A stretch of DNA of 59,168 nucleotides from a virus, in IMG/VR virus record IMGVR_UViG_3300035034_001800, positions 1 to 59,168 of that record. One strand, given 5' to 3'. Below the pieces are notes generated by a model that saw only the letters and a list, made by a program, of their open reading frames with translations, had not been told where the DNA came from and ran no database searches. A program made the position numbers and the translations under genes. Shown here piece after piece: positions 32,964 to 41,528 of this stretch (position 1 is its first letter; each line of letters opens with the position of its first letter).

Positions 32964-35513
32964 TTATATTGGGTTAGGATTTAGTTTTCCACCACCTATT
33001 GCCATTCTAATTTCTTCTTGTATTTTAATAGTTAATTCCCTAACAAAAGTCCTATCGTTAGCGATATCCGAACCGATTCTATTTAACCATGCAGTGTCAC
33101 TATTCAATGAAATATTAATATTTAAATCATCAAATTTATGTTTAACCTCACTTGAGCCACCAGAACCACCAGTTGATATCGTTTCAGCTAGTTTTTTATT
33201 TCCGTTTACGTTAGTTCCAGCAATCATGGCATCACTACCAACCGACATAAATTTATCGTTAGGGTTAAAACTTATGATACCATCATCAACACTTTTTATT
33301 GGTTTACCACTACTACCGAAACCTATATCACCAGCTTTATCACCAACATAATCACCTAAAGCACCACCAGCTATACCACCTATAATTCCACCAATAATTG
33401 TACCAATTACTGGAACAACACTACCGATAGCAGCACCAGCAGCGGCACCACCCCAGGCACCTAAACCAGCACCACCAGCTCTAGCGGCAGTTCTAGTGGC
33501 ATTTTCACCATCTCCCATACCGTTTTCACTATTTTCAGACCACTCATCATAACCAGAAAATCCAGCAGCGGTAAGTCCACCAAGCCTACTACCAATACCT
33601 TTACTGGCACTTTTAAAATTCATCCCCATCTTAGCCGACTTAGACATACCAGCACCAGTTCTACTAGTATTAAACATTCCACTACCAGAAGAACCAGTTC
33701 TACTTCCAGTTTTTCCACCACCAATACCACCCATGCCACGAACACCGCTCATAAATCCTTTAGCTAATTTTAGTCCACGTATAACCCATAAAGCTGGTTG
33801 AGCTATAAGTGTAGCTATTCCAGCAATTAATAATCCTTTTGGACTAAATATATCACCAAATGTCGTTACGGCACTTCCAACACCTTTCATAAATGTCTCT
33901 ATCTTACCAAACCAATCATTATCCCTTAAATAATCAACCATTCCCTGTATCTTGGGGCCAATATCCTTGGCCAATGTTTGAGCTAATGGTAAAAATGTAG
34001 ATTTCATTGTATTTTTAAAATCAGTAATGTTCTCATCAAAACTTCTAGAACCTTCAGCCCTTTCTTTTAAACCTTCATCATTCGCCTTTATATACTTTAG
34101 CGTACTATCGGTAATATCCTTTAAATTAAATTTTTCACCACCAGAAAGTACTATTTCAGCCTTACCATCTTTCATTGTAGCTAAAGATGCAATCATTTCT
34201 CTATCTTCCTTATCTGAAATTACACTTGGGATAATCGAATCGAATTTCTCCAACCTTTTTTGTGCGCCAGCCATCTCAACCAATTTATCAGTGGCGATAC
34301 CCGTAATCTTGGAAATCTCCCTCATTCTATCAGCCGCTAGACCACCCTTAAGGATTGTCTCACCAGTTTCATCATTAAAGTCAACAAATTCAACCGTAGC
34401 CTTTGAAATATCCTTAGCAAAACCAGCAAAATCATTTCTAGCTTTAAACATTAATGTGAAAGGGTCACCTAGTTTTGCAAACTCACCACCCATAACTTGT
34501 AGCTGTGCAGCCATTTCAACGGCACCCTCTGGCCTAAACACCTTATCAGCTAGCCCAGATATCCCATCCATGTCTAAACGAAGCCTAGCGGCCTCATTTG
34601 CCATCATGGTAATTCCAGCAACTCCACCTTTAAAATTAAATTTTTGAGCTAATTTAAGATTTGTTTGTAAATTTTTAATTGCTTTATCTGAATTTACACC
34701 CATTTTAGCGGCTAGCTTAACCGTTTCCTCAACGTAATCGGCAGAAGCCTCAACCGATAAGTTGAATTTATCCATTTCAGCTGCCATAGCAGCAGCACCC
34801 TCGGTACCTAGGTTAGTACCTTGTGCCATTCTAGACATAGCTACTAGACCTTCTTCACTTAGTACTACGGACCTACCTATTTCTTCTGAATATGATTTTT
34901 GCATTTTAGATAAGTCTTCTGTTTGAACACCTATCATACTTGTTGACTTAGCAGCCTTATTTAAACTAAGACCAAATGCATCTGAATTAGCTTTTGAAAT
35001 ATTAAGACTTCTAGACGTTAACTTTATTTCTTTATCAACCTTAAAAATACCAGTATCATCTAGAGCACCAAAACCTTTTTTAATTAAGCCAGGTACTTTA
35101 GTTAAACTTTTAAGAACGGTACTCACCCCTAAATTAACCTTACTAACGTTTTTAATTATCTGAATATACTCATCATTCTGTCTATTTAATGAGGTAGTTT
35201 GTTTTACTAGTTCGTCAGAAATATTTTGTTGATTTCTTATTATTATCGCTAAATTTGCTAATCTTCTACGTTCAGCTTCGGTTAGGTTAGCACTATCACC
35301 AGCCATTTTATTGATTAAGTCCTGTTCCTCTTGTCTTAATAATAATAAATCTGCCTCAATAGCTTTTTGACCCTCTAACGCAATTTTAATATTTTCTTGA
35401 ATTTCACCAATAGTAGCTATAGCCTTGGCATATTCACCAACACTTGAAGTTAACTGTTTTTGTATTTTAGCCGAAGCTGTTAGATTTTTTAAAAAATCAT
35501 CATTTGAAGCCAT
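32964..35513 (-). CDS. Tail tape measure protein
   Basis: The 849-aa protein has the features of a tape measure: a coiled-coil N-terminus (residues about 10-140), a long Ala-rich helical middle with Met/Lys repeats, and a glycine-zipper hydrophobic stretch near residues 680-730 (GLGAWGGAAAGAAIGSVVPV, then IGGIIGGIAGGALG). The position after the hub-assembly gene and before baseplate hub genes fits. T4 gp29 is 590 aa, so a longer tail is expected if length scales with the ruler. It follows the 449-aa gene after 3 nt. No peptidase motif is obvious. Confidence 0.85.
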   Translation of the reverse strand: MASNDDFLKNLTASAKIQKQLTSSVGEYAKAIATIGEIQENIKIALEGQKAIEADLLLLRQEEQDLINKMAGDSANLTEAERRRLANLAIIIRNQQNISDELVKQTTSLNRQNDEYIQIIKNVSKVNLGVSTVLKSLTKVPGLIKKGFGALDDTGIFKVDKEIKLTSRSLNISKANSDAFGLSLNKAAKSTSMIGVQTEDLSKMQKSYSEEIGRSVVLSEEGLVAMSRMAQGTNLGTEGAAAMAAEMDKFNLSVEASADYVEETVKLAAKMGVNSDKAIKNLQTNLKLAQKFNFKGGVAGITMMANEAARLRLDMDGISGLADKVFRPEGAVEMAAQLQVMGGEFAKLGDPFTLMFKARNDFAGFAKDISKATVEFVDFNDETGETILKGGLAADRMREISKITGIATDKLVEMAGAQKRLEKFDSIIPSVISDKEDREMIASLATMKDGKAEIVLSGGEKFNLKDITDSTLKYIKANDEGLKERAEGSRSFDENITDFKNTMKSTFLPLAQTLAKDIGPKIQGMVDYLRDNDWFGKIETFMKGVGSAVTTFGDIFSPKGLLIAGIATLIAQPALWVIRGLKLAKGFMSGVRGMGGIGGGKTGSRTGSSGSGMFNTSRTGAGMSKSAKMGMNFKSASKGIGSRLGGLTAAGFSGYDEWSENSENGMGDGENATRTAARAGGAGLGAWGGAAAGAAIGSVVPVIGTIIGGIIGGIAGGALGDYVGDKAGDIGFGSSGKPIKSVDDGIISFNPNDKFMSVGSDAMIAGTNVNGNKKLAETISTGGSGGSSEVKHKFDDLNINISLNSDTAWLNRIGSDIANDRTFVRELTIKIQEEIRMAIGGGKLNPNPI

Positions 35514-35516
35514 ATA

Positions 35517-36866
35517 TTATTGTTGTTTAAATATTTTTATAACCCTATTTTCTTTAAAGTCCTTACCACTATCCGAATTTATAATTATTCTGGCTAAATA
35601 TTCTTCGTTATCTTTATTTTTAATTCTATAAATAAATAGTTCCATACCACCTTTAGTTAAAATAGTTGAAAATACTCCACCATCTCTCTTGGCCCTATTT
35701 TTTGCAATATATTTAACTTCATTATTTAATTTATAAGTAACTCCATCAATTTCTTCACTAAATGAATCACCTAAAAGTTTAAAACTTATTTTATTGGGAA
35801 TTTTTAAAACATCGGTAACCTGTTTATTAGATTCATTGTCACCATTATAAACTTTATCAAGAATAGATTTAGCCTTAATAAGACCTTTTGGTTCACTATT
35901 CGTAATCATATCCCATAATGTTGGTTGCTTCATAAACGCACCTCTAATCTTAGGGTTTTTTAAAATCATACTCATGGCTTCTTTATCAGTAATGGTTGCA
36001 TAAGAACTAACATCCGTACTCGCATCTATATAAGATTTTTCAAAATTAATTATGTTACTGATTACTACTGGTTCTCCAACATCTACATCATCCTCATCAA
36101 CTTCATTAATATCCCTATCATCTGGGTAACTTAAAAATGATATGTTAAATATTTTTTTACCATTAACTAATTTAACTGTTTTTGATGATGGTTCAAGTTC
36201 TAGGATATTATCAATTAATTTATCATATCGTTTAGCTTCTTTACCAACATTTTTTAATATTTTAATACCAATTTTATTAGGTACTTTATCAATAACCTCA
36301 AAATGTATTTTACTATTATCACTTAAGGTCAAAATGTGTTTACTACCGACCTCAATTTCGTCCAAACTAGATATTAGTGTTTTTAAATATTCGCTTTCAC
36401 TTTGATTATCCTCAATATTATCATCATCCTCTACTGAATTATCGGTATTAACCTCTTCCTCTTCCTCATCACTAAGCTTAACAAAACCCTTAGGATTTTT
36501 ATCCGAATCAAGTAAACTATAACCAGTTATATTTTTTACGGTTACGTTCTTCCAACTAGGTTTACCAACCTTTTCACCTTCTGGGCTATCAATCCATTTT
36601 AAATTCAATGTATCACCATCCAAATCCATGATATTGAACCTAATCAATTTATCTCTATCCTTAGAATTTGTATCAGCTGGTCTCATAAAAACACCATCGG
36701 GTAAATTATTTATAACTTCAAAGATTAAATGTTTTTCAACATTTTCCCTGTAAATTAAAATAATATCACCGATGTTAACTTTTTTAATTAAATCCTGAGT
36801 TTTATTCTCAAGTAATAAATTCTTTATAAGCCTTAGTTGAGACTCGTTAATAATTAGTTTTTTCAT
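35517..36866 (-). CDS. Virion-associated protein, unknown, with internal duplication
   Basis: The 449-aa protein starts with KLIINESQLRLIKNLLLE, a leader-like helix seen in a number of phage virion proteins. It seems to hold two related beta modules, residues about 28-100 (GDIILIYRENVEKHLIFEVI) and about 172-240 (VGSKHILTLSDNSKIHFEVI), separated by an acidic linker (SDEEEEEVNTDNSVEDDDN). It is just upstream of the tape measure with 3 nt between, and has a late promoter motif 13 nt before its ATG. Function is unknown; a tail-associated role is inferred from position. Confidence 0.8.
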   Translation of the reverse strand: MKKLIINESQLRLIKNLLLENKTQDLIKKVNIGDIILIYRENVEKHLIFEVINNLPDGVFMRPADTNSKDRDKLIRFNIMDLDGDTLNLKWIDSPEGEKVGKPSWKNVTVKNITGYSLLDSDKNPKGFVKLSDEEEEEVNTDNSVEDDDNIEDNQSESEYLKTLISSLDEIEVGSKHILTLSDNSKIHFEVIDKVPNKIGIKILKNVGKEAKRYDKLIDNILELEPSSKTVKLVNGKKIFNISFLSYPDDRDINEVDEDDVDVGEPVVISNIINFEKSYIDASTDVSSYATITDKEAMSMILKNPKIRGAFMKQPTLWDMITNSEPKGLIKAKSILDKVYNGDNESNKQVTDVLKIPNKISFKLLGDSFSEEIDGVTYKLNNEVKYIAKNRAKRDGGVFSTILTKGGMELFIYRIKNKDNEEYLARIIINSDSGKDFKENRVIKIFKQQ

Positions 36867-36879
36867 CTAAATTATGGTA

Positions 36880-36892
36880 TTTACTATAAATA
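36880..36892 (-). promoter_or_regulatory. Putative late promoter of the 449-aa/tape measure operon
   Basis: The minus strand reads TATTTATAGTAAA, 13 nt upstream of the ATG at 36866. Confidence 0.5.
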
Positions 36893-36922
36893 TCTAATAA
36901 ACGAAAAAAATACCTAACTTAT

Positions 36923-37108
36923 TTAATTGTTAGGTATTTCTCCGTTTTTTAATCTTGCTTTAAGTGTTTCACCACTAACCCTACTGGTCCTACTACCCTT
37001 TGCGTTCTTATTGGTAGTATTTTCCATTTCTTGTTCCATCCTTTCAGATTTTCTAGTATTTTCATTTATCAATAATGATAAATAGGACCTCCTTTCGTAA
37101 GTAGGCAT
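36923..37108 (-). CDS. Small tail-assembly protein, probably a frameshift extension of the upstream gene
   Basis: From the only ATG (37108) this is a 61-aa basic protein, MPTYERRSYLSLLINENTRK and on to ARLKNGEIPNN. The same frame is open further upstream to 37198 and beyond, with protein-like sequence (LLEEIYACTKHIGFSYQDTLS) directly joined to MPTYERR, but without ATG, GTG or TTG. The extra part overlaps the end of the gp26-like gene in the +1 frame, next to a run of seven T. I therefore think the product is made as a C-terminal extension (91 residues) by frameshifting, or the T run is miscounted. It sits just before the tape-measure operon, where tail-assembly chaperones with frameshifts are typical. 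Confidence 0.7.
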   Translation of the reverse strand: MPTYERRSYLSLLINENTRKSERMEQEMENTTNKNAKGSRTSRVSGETLKARLKNGEIPNN

Positions 37109-37178
37109 ACTAAGCGTATCTTGGTATGAAAACCCTATGTGTTTGGTACAAGCATAAATCTCTTCTAATAAACTCGTT

Positions 37179-38240
37179 TTATAATTCCGAGTTAGGCCAA
37201 AAAAAGCTTGGGTTAATTGGAAGAAATGTAGTTATAGACCCACCCCCAGGAGTCTTGATATCGACATTTAAATCTATACCGCTTTCGATACTACTAATAA
37301 ATTTCCTAAGTTTCTGAGCATCTAATGTTCTAATATTATTTGAATATTCCTTAATAAAATCTCTACTTCTATCACCGTTTACCTCAATTATATGAAAGTT
37401 TAAAATGTGGGTAGGTTCAGTATTAATAGTAACACCATTAACCTTATCCAATTCTAATAATTCACCTATTGCATCAACATCACCAACGCTTAATAGTTTA
37501 AATTTTATATCATCACCACTTAATGGCATTTTAAAATAAAATAAACCTTCCAAATCTGGTTCAGCACCTAATTTTATTGTTTTAAGAGTACTTAAATCAA
37601 AGGATGTTTCAAATGGTACATTATTTTTATCCAACATTTGTATTTGGTAATCAGTACCATAACCAGTGGCCCTAAGCCAAACCATAATAGCATTTCTATC
37701 ACCAGTGTGTAAATCACTATATCTTAGTTCTGGTTCTAAAATCTTTCTATTTAATAGTATTTCCAAAAATTGCCCACTATCAACTAAGTTAGGTGACGTA
37801 AGAATATTTTCATCAGCGGTCGTTAAATACGCAACCTTGATACTTTTCTTTTTAGATGGGTATAATTTACCCTCGGACGGTAATGGGATTACATCAAATG
37901 CTTGATTCATTTGGGGTTGGCTCATTATTTCAATATCACTAAGTTCTGGTGCTTTAGTAACTTGTGGGTAATTAACCGTTGGCTCTATCATTTGTTGATT
38001 ACTAGAATTTTGATTTGATTGGTGAGCATTTTTTTCTTCCATTTGTATTAGTCTTGTTTTTTCGGTTTCCCTAGCTATTTCCTCACTTTTAGCTAAATTT
38101 TCAGACCTAAGTTTAATTTGTTCCTCGGTTCTTCTTTTCATTTTATTAGCCGCAAGTTCCTCTGCACTAGAAATTTGACTTGGAAATTCCATATTATCTG
38201 TGTTTTTTGTTTGAAAAACATCTGGTTTTTTATCACTCAT
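37179..38240 (-). CDS. Baseplate hub assembly protein, gp26-like
   Basis: The 353-aa protein has a variable, charged N-terminal third (residues 1-110; Gln/Glu/Lys rich) and a conserved C-terminal part beginning IPLPSEGKLYPSKKK, then TTADENILTSPNLVDSGQFL and HTGDRNAIMVWLRATGYG. This pattern is that of the T4 baseplate/gp26 family, needed for hub assembly. The frame ends SFFWPNSEL, with a run of seven T at FF, where a shift of +1 enters the reading frame of the 61-aa product. A late promoter motif lies 40 nt upstream. T4 gp26 is 208 aa, so the N-terminal extension is unusual. Confidence 0.75.
   Translation of the reverse strand: MSDKKPDVFQTKNTDNMEFPSQISSAEELAANKMKRRTEEQIKLRSENLAKSEEIARETEKTRLIQMEEKNAHQSNQNSSNQQMIEPTVNYPQVTKAPELSDIEIMSQPQMNQAFDVIPLPSEGKLYPSKKKSIKVAYLTTADENILTSPNLVDSGQFLEILLNRKILEPELRYSDLHTGDRNAIMVWLRATGYGTDYQIQMLDKNNVPFETSFDLSTLKTIKLGAEPDLEGLFYFKMPLSGDDIKFKLLSVGDVDAIGELLELDKVNGVTINTEPTHILNFHIIEVNGDRSRDFIKEYSNNIRTLDAQKLRKFISSIESGIDLNVDIKTPGGGSITTFLPINPSFFWPNSEL
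37199..37205 (-). other. Candidate frameshift site (T7)
   Basis: The minus strand reads AAGC, seven T, GGCC. The 0 frame (AGC TTT TTT TGG) stops 8 codons later. Skipping one T, or slipping back two, enters an open frame of 91 further codons with a conserved-looking sequence. Confidence 0.5.
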
Positions 38241-38280
38241 AATTAAAACTATTTTTAAAATTTTATTATTCTTAATCTAC

Positions 38281-38290
38281 TAAATAAATA
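38281..38290 (-). promoter_or_regulatory. Putative late promoter of the gp26-like gene
   Basis: The minus strand reads TATATTTATTTAGTAG, sharing the TATTTAT core but not the TAAA end, 40 nt before the ATG. Confidence 0.35.
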
Positions 38291-38307
38291 TAATAAGTAA
38301 AGTTTTA

Positions 38308-38339
38308 TTTGCATAAGTGTTTTTTATTTATTATATTTG
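38308..38339 (+). promoter_or_regulatory. Bacteroidota-type promoter of the phosphoesterase gene
   Basis: TTTG (38308-38311), 20-nt spacer and TATATTTG (38332-38339) fit the Bacteroidota consensus perfectly. The predicted RNA start is about 38346, leaving a leader of about 20 nt. Confidence 0.75.
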
Positions 38340-38367
38340 CGTAAATTAATAAAAATTTTATAACGGT

Positions 38368-39111
38368 ATGATTTTCTTAGGGGATACTCACGGTAACGAT
38401 GCTTTTATCCAATGGACAATAAAGCAAAAAAAAATAACTAACGAACATATAATACATGTTGGTGATTATGGTGTTGGGTTTACTAGAACAAGTAACGAAA
38501 TAAAAAAATTAGAATTCTTCAACGAATTTCTAAAGGAAAGGGATATAACCCTACACGTTATCAGGGGTAATCATGACGACCCTAAATTTTTTAAGGGTGA
38601 CTATCTATTATCCAATTTAAAACTACACCCCGATTATACCGTTTTGGAAATAGAGAATAAAAAAATACTTGGTATAGGTGGTGCCATTAGTATAGATAGG
38701 GTCCCTAGAAGACTTGAAACTAACTCGCATTGGGAAGATGAATTATTTGTTTTAAATGAGGATTTCTTAAAAGAAGTTAGGGGTATTGATATTTTGGTTA
38801 CACATACCACCCCTAGTTTTATACCACCGATTAATGTTCCAGGTAAAACACCTGAAATTATTAATAGATTTGCTACATATGATGATAAATTAATGGATGA
38901 TTTAATATTGGAAAGAGAATTGTTATCGACAGCTTTTAATATAATTAATGAAAATAACAATATTACCCATCATTTTTATGGTCATTTTCACCAAAATATA
39001 AGGACTCTTAGATTTAATTGTCAACATATTTGTTTAAATATTGGGGAATTCTTTCCGTTAATCAATTATACCGATTATGAAAAAGAATTAAATAAAAAGT
39101 ATGGTAAATAA
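38368..39111 (+). CDS. Calcineurin-like metallophosphoesterase
   Basis: The 247-aa protein has all metallophosphoesterase motifs in order: GDTHGND at the N-terminus, HVGDYGVG, IRGNHDDP, THTTP and YGHFHQN. It should bind two metal ions and hydrolyse a phosphoester, perhaps a nucleotide or a nucleic acid end; the substrate cannot be told. It is alone on the plus strand between late minus-strand genes, with its own host-type promoter and a terminator shared with the convergent endonuclease gene. This suggests early, independent expression. It may have been acquired as a single-gene 'moron'. Confidence 0.88.
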   Translation: MIFLGDTHGNDAFIQWTIKQKKITNEHIIHVGDYGVGFTRTSNEIKKLEFFNEFLKERDITLHVIRGNHDDPKFFKGDYLLSNLKLHPDYTVLEIENKKILGIGGAISIDRVPRRLETNSHWEDELFVLNEDFLKEVRGIDILVTHTTPSFIPPINVPGKTPEIINRFATYDDKLMDDLILERELLSTAFNIINENNNITHHFYGHFHQNIRTLRFNCQHICLNIGEFFPLINYTDYEKELNKKYGK

Positions 39112-39137
39112 AAAACCCTAGGAATTCCTAGGGTTTT
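39112..39137. terminator. Bidirectional terminator
   Basis: A perfect 26-nt palindrome with A4 and T4 ends (AAAACCCTAGGA and its complement) lies between convergent genes. The TAG stop of the minus-strand endonuclease lies inside it. Confidence 0.9.
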
Positions 39138-40792
39138 AATATATATTGCATTGTTCCGCAATCATGAATCCTTAAATAACCAGCCTCTAACATAATCTCA
39201 CGCTCAGTTTTACCCTCAATATTATAACCCATATCATTTAACTTTCCTTTTCTAAAATTAAATCTATGATATCTTTTTAATCCTTTAACATACCAGTAAT
39301 TTGGTTTATTTATATTCATTTTAATAAAATTAAGTTTATTATAAAGACCCCCATCACTCCATCTTCTATCAGCATAACTTCTTATTTCATTTGGATTATA
39401 GGTTTTTATAAAATGTTTTAATAATTTACCAGCACCCCCAACAACACTAGTGTTAAGTTTATTGACAAACCTGGTTAATTCATAACCATCGAACTTAGCA
39501 CCAATACCTAATCTTGGGGTGGTAAATAACATAGCTGAAATTAACTCATCATTATAATATAAACCTAATTTATATTTCGAGTTAGTATACCCCTGTAAGT
39601 GATTCATATCAAAAAATAACCTACACTCTTTAGTTGGTATTTCACGAACCACACATTTACGACCAAAAACCTTAATGTTAGTTAACCCTAATATATTCTT
39701 CAATCTACTCTCAACAATTTCTCGTTTATCTAACCATTCATCTTCAAAAATATGAATTAACTGAATTCCTAGTTTTTCACATTCTATTGTTTTATCTAAA
39801 TGATAGTTATTATCTTTATGTAATTCAGAATGCCAATATAACCCATTATACTCAATAGCGACATTAAGAGACGGAATATAAATATCCAATTCTTTACCAT
39901 TTAGAATTAACCTATTATTTTTTTCAAAATAGATACCCAATGTAGTTATAAAATCAGATACTTCATTTTCACTTTTATCATATTTTTTACCACATTCATT
40001 ACAACCCATAAAATTAATTGGATTTATATGATTATATGCTGATTGTTTAAATTCACCATGCTCTGGGCAAATTATTATTATTTTAGATTTTGGTGATTTA
40101 TAAACAACTTTCGAATAATCATATTTATTACCATGTATTTTAATGGCCCTAATAATAAATTCCTCAGTAGTAATCCTATTACTGGCTATCTTTTTAGGTG
40201 AACACCCCAAACATATTTTTTTACTATCCAGTATTAAATTAGGCTTTCTCTCAAATCTACCATGTATTGGGCATGTAATAATTACTTTAGACTTACCATG
40301 TATATAATTAACTTCTGAAAAATCATAATCATTATTTGGGAGCTCAGAATTTAATCTATCAATAAAAGATTCAGTATTTTCTTTAAGATTATTTTCAGAT
40401 TGTTTAGACCTATAACACTTAACACACCCACGACCATTCTTATGGTCATCGGCAGTTTGTTCAAACTTACCATGTCTTGGGCAAATTATATTAATATTAT
40501 TTTTAATTTTAGTATAATTAACTAATGAATAATCATAATAATCACCATGAACATTTTTACATTGTTCAATAAAGTCATCTTGACTTAACCTACGTTTATT
40601 AGCCCTCACAATTAAAGCACATTCATTACACCCAAAACCATTTTTGTGACTATATAATAATTGTTCAAAATCACCATGTTCTGGACAACCTATAACAACC
40701 TTAGTTTTAGCATTAACGTAAGTCACCTTGGAATAATTATATTTATTCTTATGAACTTCTTTACATTCTAATAATATCTCTTTTATATTCAT
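39128..40792 (-). CDS. Zinc-ribbon repeat endonuclease (DUF723-type repeats plus Vsr-like core)
   Basis: The 554-aa protein has four zinc-ribbon repeats in the N-terminal half, each with the pattern CPEHGDFEQ ... GCNECA preceded by KYNYSKVTY-like strands. Residues about 300-360 carry a Vsr/EDxHD-like nuclease core (NVAIEYNGLYWHSELHKDN, then IQLIHIFEDEW). The C-terminal part (GRKCVVREIPTKECRLFFD, NEIRSYADRRWSDGGLY) is shared with the plus-strand gene at 41529. Such proteins are thought to be free-standing homing nucleases. It has a perfect Bacteroidota-type promoter 4 nt upstream of its ATG, hence early expression and a near-leaderless mRNA. It ends in TAG. Confidence 0.82.
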   Translation of the reverse strand: MNIKEILLECKEVHKNKYNYSKVTYVNAKTKVVIGCPEHGDFEQLLYSHKNGFGCNECALIVRANKRRLSQDDFIEQCKNVHGDYYDYSLVNYTKIKNNINIICPRHGKFEQTADDHKNGRGCVKCYRSKQSENNLKENTESFIDRLNSELPNNDYDFSEVNYIHGKSKVIITCPIHGRFERKPNLILDSKKICLGCSPKKIASNRITTEEFIIRAIKIHGNKYDYSKVVYKSPKSKIIIICPEHGEFKQSAYNHINPINFMGCNECGKKYDKSENEVSDFITTLGIYFEKNNRLILNGKELDIYIPSLNVAIEYNGLYWHSELHKDNNYHLDKTIECEKLGIQLIHIFEDEWLDKREIVESRLKNILGLTNIKVFGRKCVVREIPTKECRLFFDMNHLQGYTNSKYKLGLYYNDELISAMLFTTPRLGIGAKFDGYELTRFVNKLNTSVVGGAGKLLKHFIKTYNPNEIRSYADRRWSDGGLYNKLNFIKMNINKPNYWYVKGLKRYHRFNFRKGKLNDMGYNIEGKTEREIMLEAGYLRIHDCGTMQYILKP

Positions 40793-40796
40793 AACA

Positions 40797-40827
40797 CAAA
40801 TATAAAGAAAAAAGTCCGTTTAAACAA
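40797..40827 (-). promoter_or_regulatory. Bacteroidota-type promoter of the zinc-ribbon endonuclease gene
   Basis: TTG (40827-40825), 20-nt spacer and TATATTTG (40804-40797) on the minus strand match perfectly. The TTG lies across the loop and stem of the terminator of the upstream tube gene, so terminator and promoter overlap. Confidence 0.7.
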
Positions 40828-40846
40828 TGTTTAAACGGACTTTTTT
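40808..40846 (-). terminator. Strong terminator downstream of the tail tube gene
   Basis: An 18-bp perfect stem (AAAAAAGTCCGTTTAAAC and its complement) with a 3-nt loop is flanked by A6 and T6. It terminates the tube transcript before the endonuclease gene. Confidence 0.9.
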
Positions 40847-40847
40847 A

Positions 40848-40921
40848 TGATATTACTTATGTTTTATGATTCGATACTCTGATATTACTTATGTTTTATG
40901 ATTCGATAAAACGTAAGTAAC
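40848..40921. repeat. 29-bp direct repeat plus hairpin after the tail tube gene
   Basis: A 29-bp unit (TGATATTACTTATGTTTTAT followed by GATTCGATA) occurs at 40848-40876 and 40880-40908 without mismatch. The second copy continues into ATAAAACGTAAGTAA, which pairs with TTACTTATGTTTTAT (one mismatch in 15), giving a hairpin at 40886-40921. Confidence 0.85.
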
Positions 40922-40940
40922 TTATTATAAGTGTGTTAAG

Positions 40941-41429
40941 TTAGAACAAAAGTATTGCTCGGTCAAACCTTAGGTCGGCTGTAATGTCGGCTATACTGTC
41001 ATCATCCATAGATAAATCACCAAAATTAACTGTTGTTAACATAGTACCTTGAAGTACCCATTTTTCAACAACAACCCCAGTTGGGTCAAGCATTTCCAAT
41101 TCAACATCTTTTTTATACCCAGCGGCATAACCTTGTCTACCAGTGATACTTTCAGATTGTAAACGTACCCATTCCATAATAGCTTGGGTAGCCGAAGGCC
41201 CAATAGGGTCTCTAAAGGTTACCGTTATCGGTTCCCACGTAAATCTACCTATTACCCAAGTAGATGTATTTAAGAAAGGTATCTCAACATCACTTTGATT
41301 AATAGATGGTCTTGATGCCGATGCTAACCACCATTCCTGTATTCCTAAATCAGCTGGAAACCTTAGTAACCATCTATTTTTCCTTTTAGGCTCGTATGGT
41401 ACGGGCATTTTCATTAGTAAGTCTGCCAT
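40941..41429 (-). CDS. 19: Tail tube protein gp19-like
   Basis: The 162-aa protein matches the T4 tail tube subunit gp19 (163 aa), stacked in hexamers inside the sheath. The pattern PYEPKRKNRWLLRFPADLGI, WLASASRPSINQSDVEIPFL, then TWEPITVTFRDPIGPSA and DITADLRFDRAILLF is typical for the family. It is separated from the sheath gene by a plus-strand endonuclease gene of 1.7 kb, whereas 18 and 19 are usually adjacent. Its 5' region (99 nt) is shared with that divergent gene and contains a TATTTATTGTAAA motif. Confidence 0.93.
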   Translation of the reverse strand: MADLLMKMPVPYEPKRKNRWLLRFPADLGIQEWWLASASRPSINQSDVEIPFLNTSTWVIGRFTWEPITVTFRDPIGPSATQAIMEWVRLQSESITGRQGYAAGYKKDVELEMLDPTGVVVEKWVLQGTMLTTVNFGDLSMDDDSIADITADLRFDRAILLF

Positions 41430-41500
41430 AATTTTTTATTTTAATTTGATTTATTTATTTATTTTAATTATCTTTACAATATATTAGTATATTGATGTTT

Positions 41501-41510
41501 ACAATAAATA
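41501..41510 (-). promoter_or_regulatory. Putative late promoter of the tail tube gene
   Basis: The minus strand reads TATATATTTATTGTAAAC, with the TATTTATnnTAAA core, 71 nt upstream of the gp19 ATG, farther than in other genes. Confidence 0.4.
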
Positions 41511-41528
41511 TATAGAAAAAAATAAAAA

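Noticed and set aside
34027-34647. 206-codon plus-strand frame inside the tape measure gene
   Set aside because: It lies wholly opposite a well-supported gene and has no family features, promoter or start context.
40848-40921. CRISPR-like repeat
   Set aside because: Only two copies with a 3-bp gap, no spacers of regular length and no cas genes; it is a duplicated hairpin arm.
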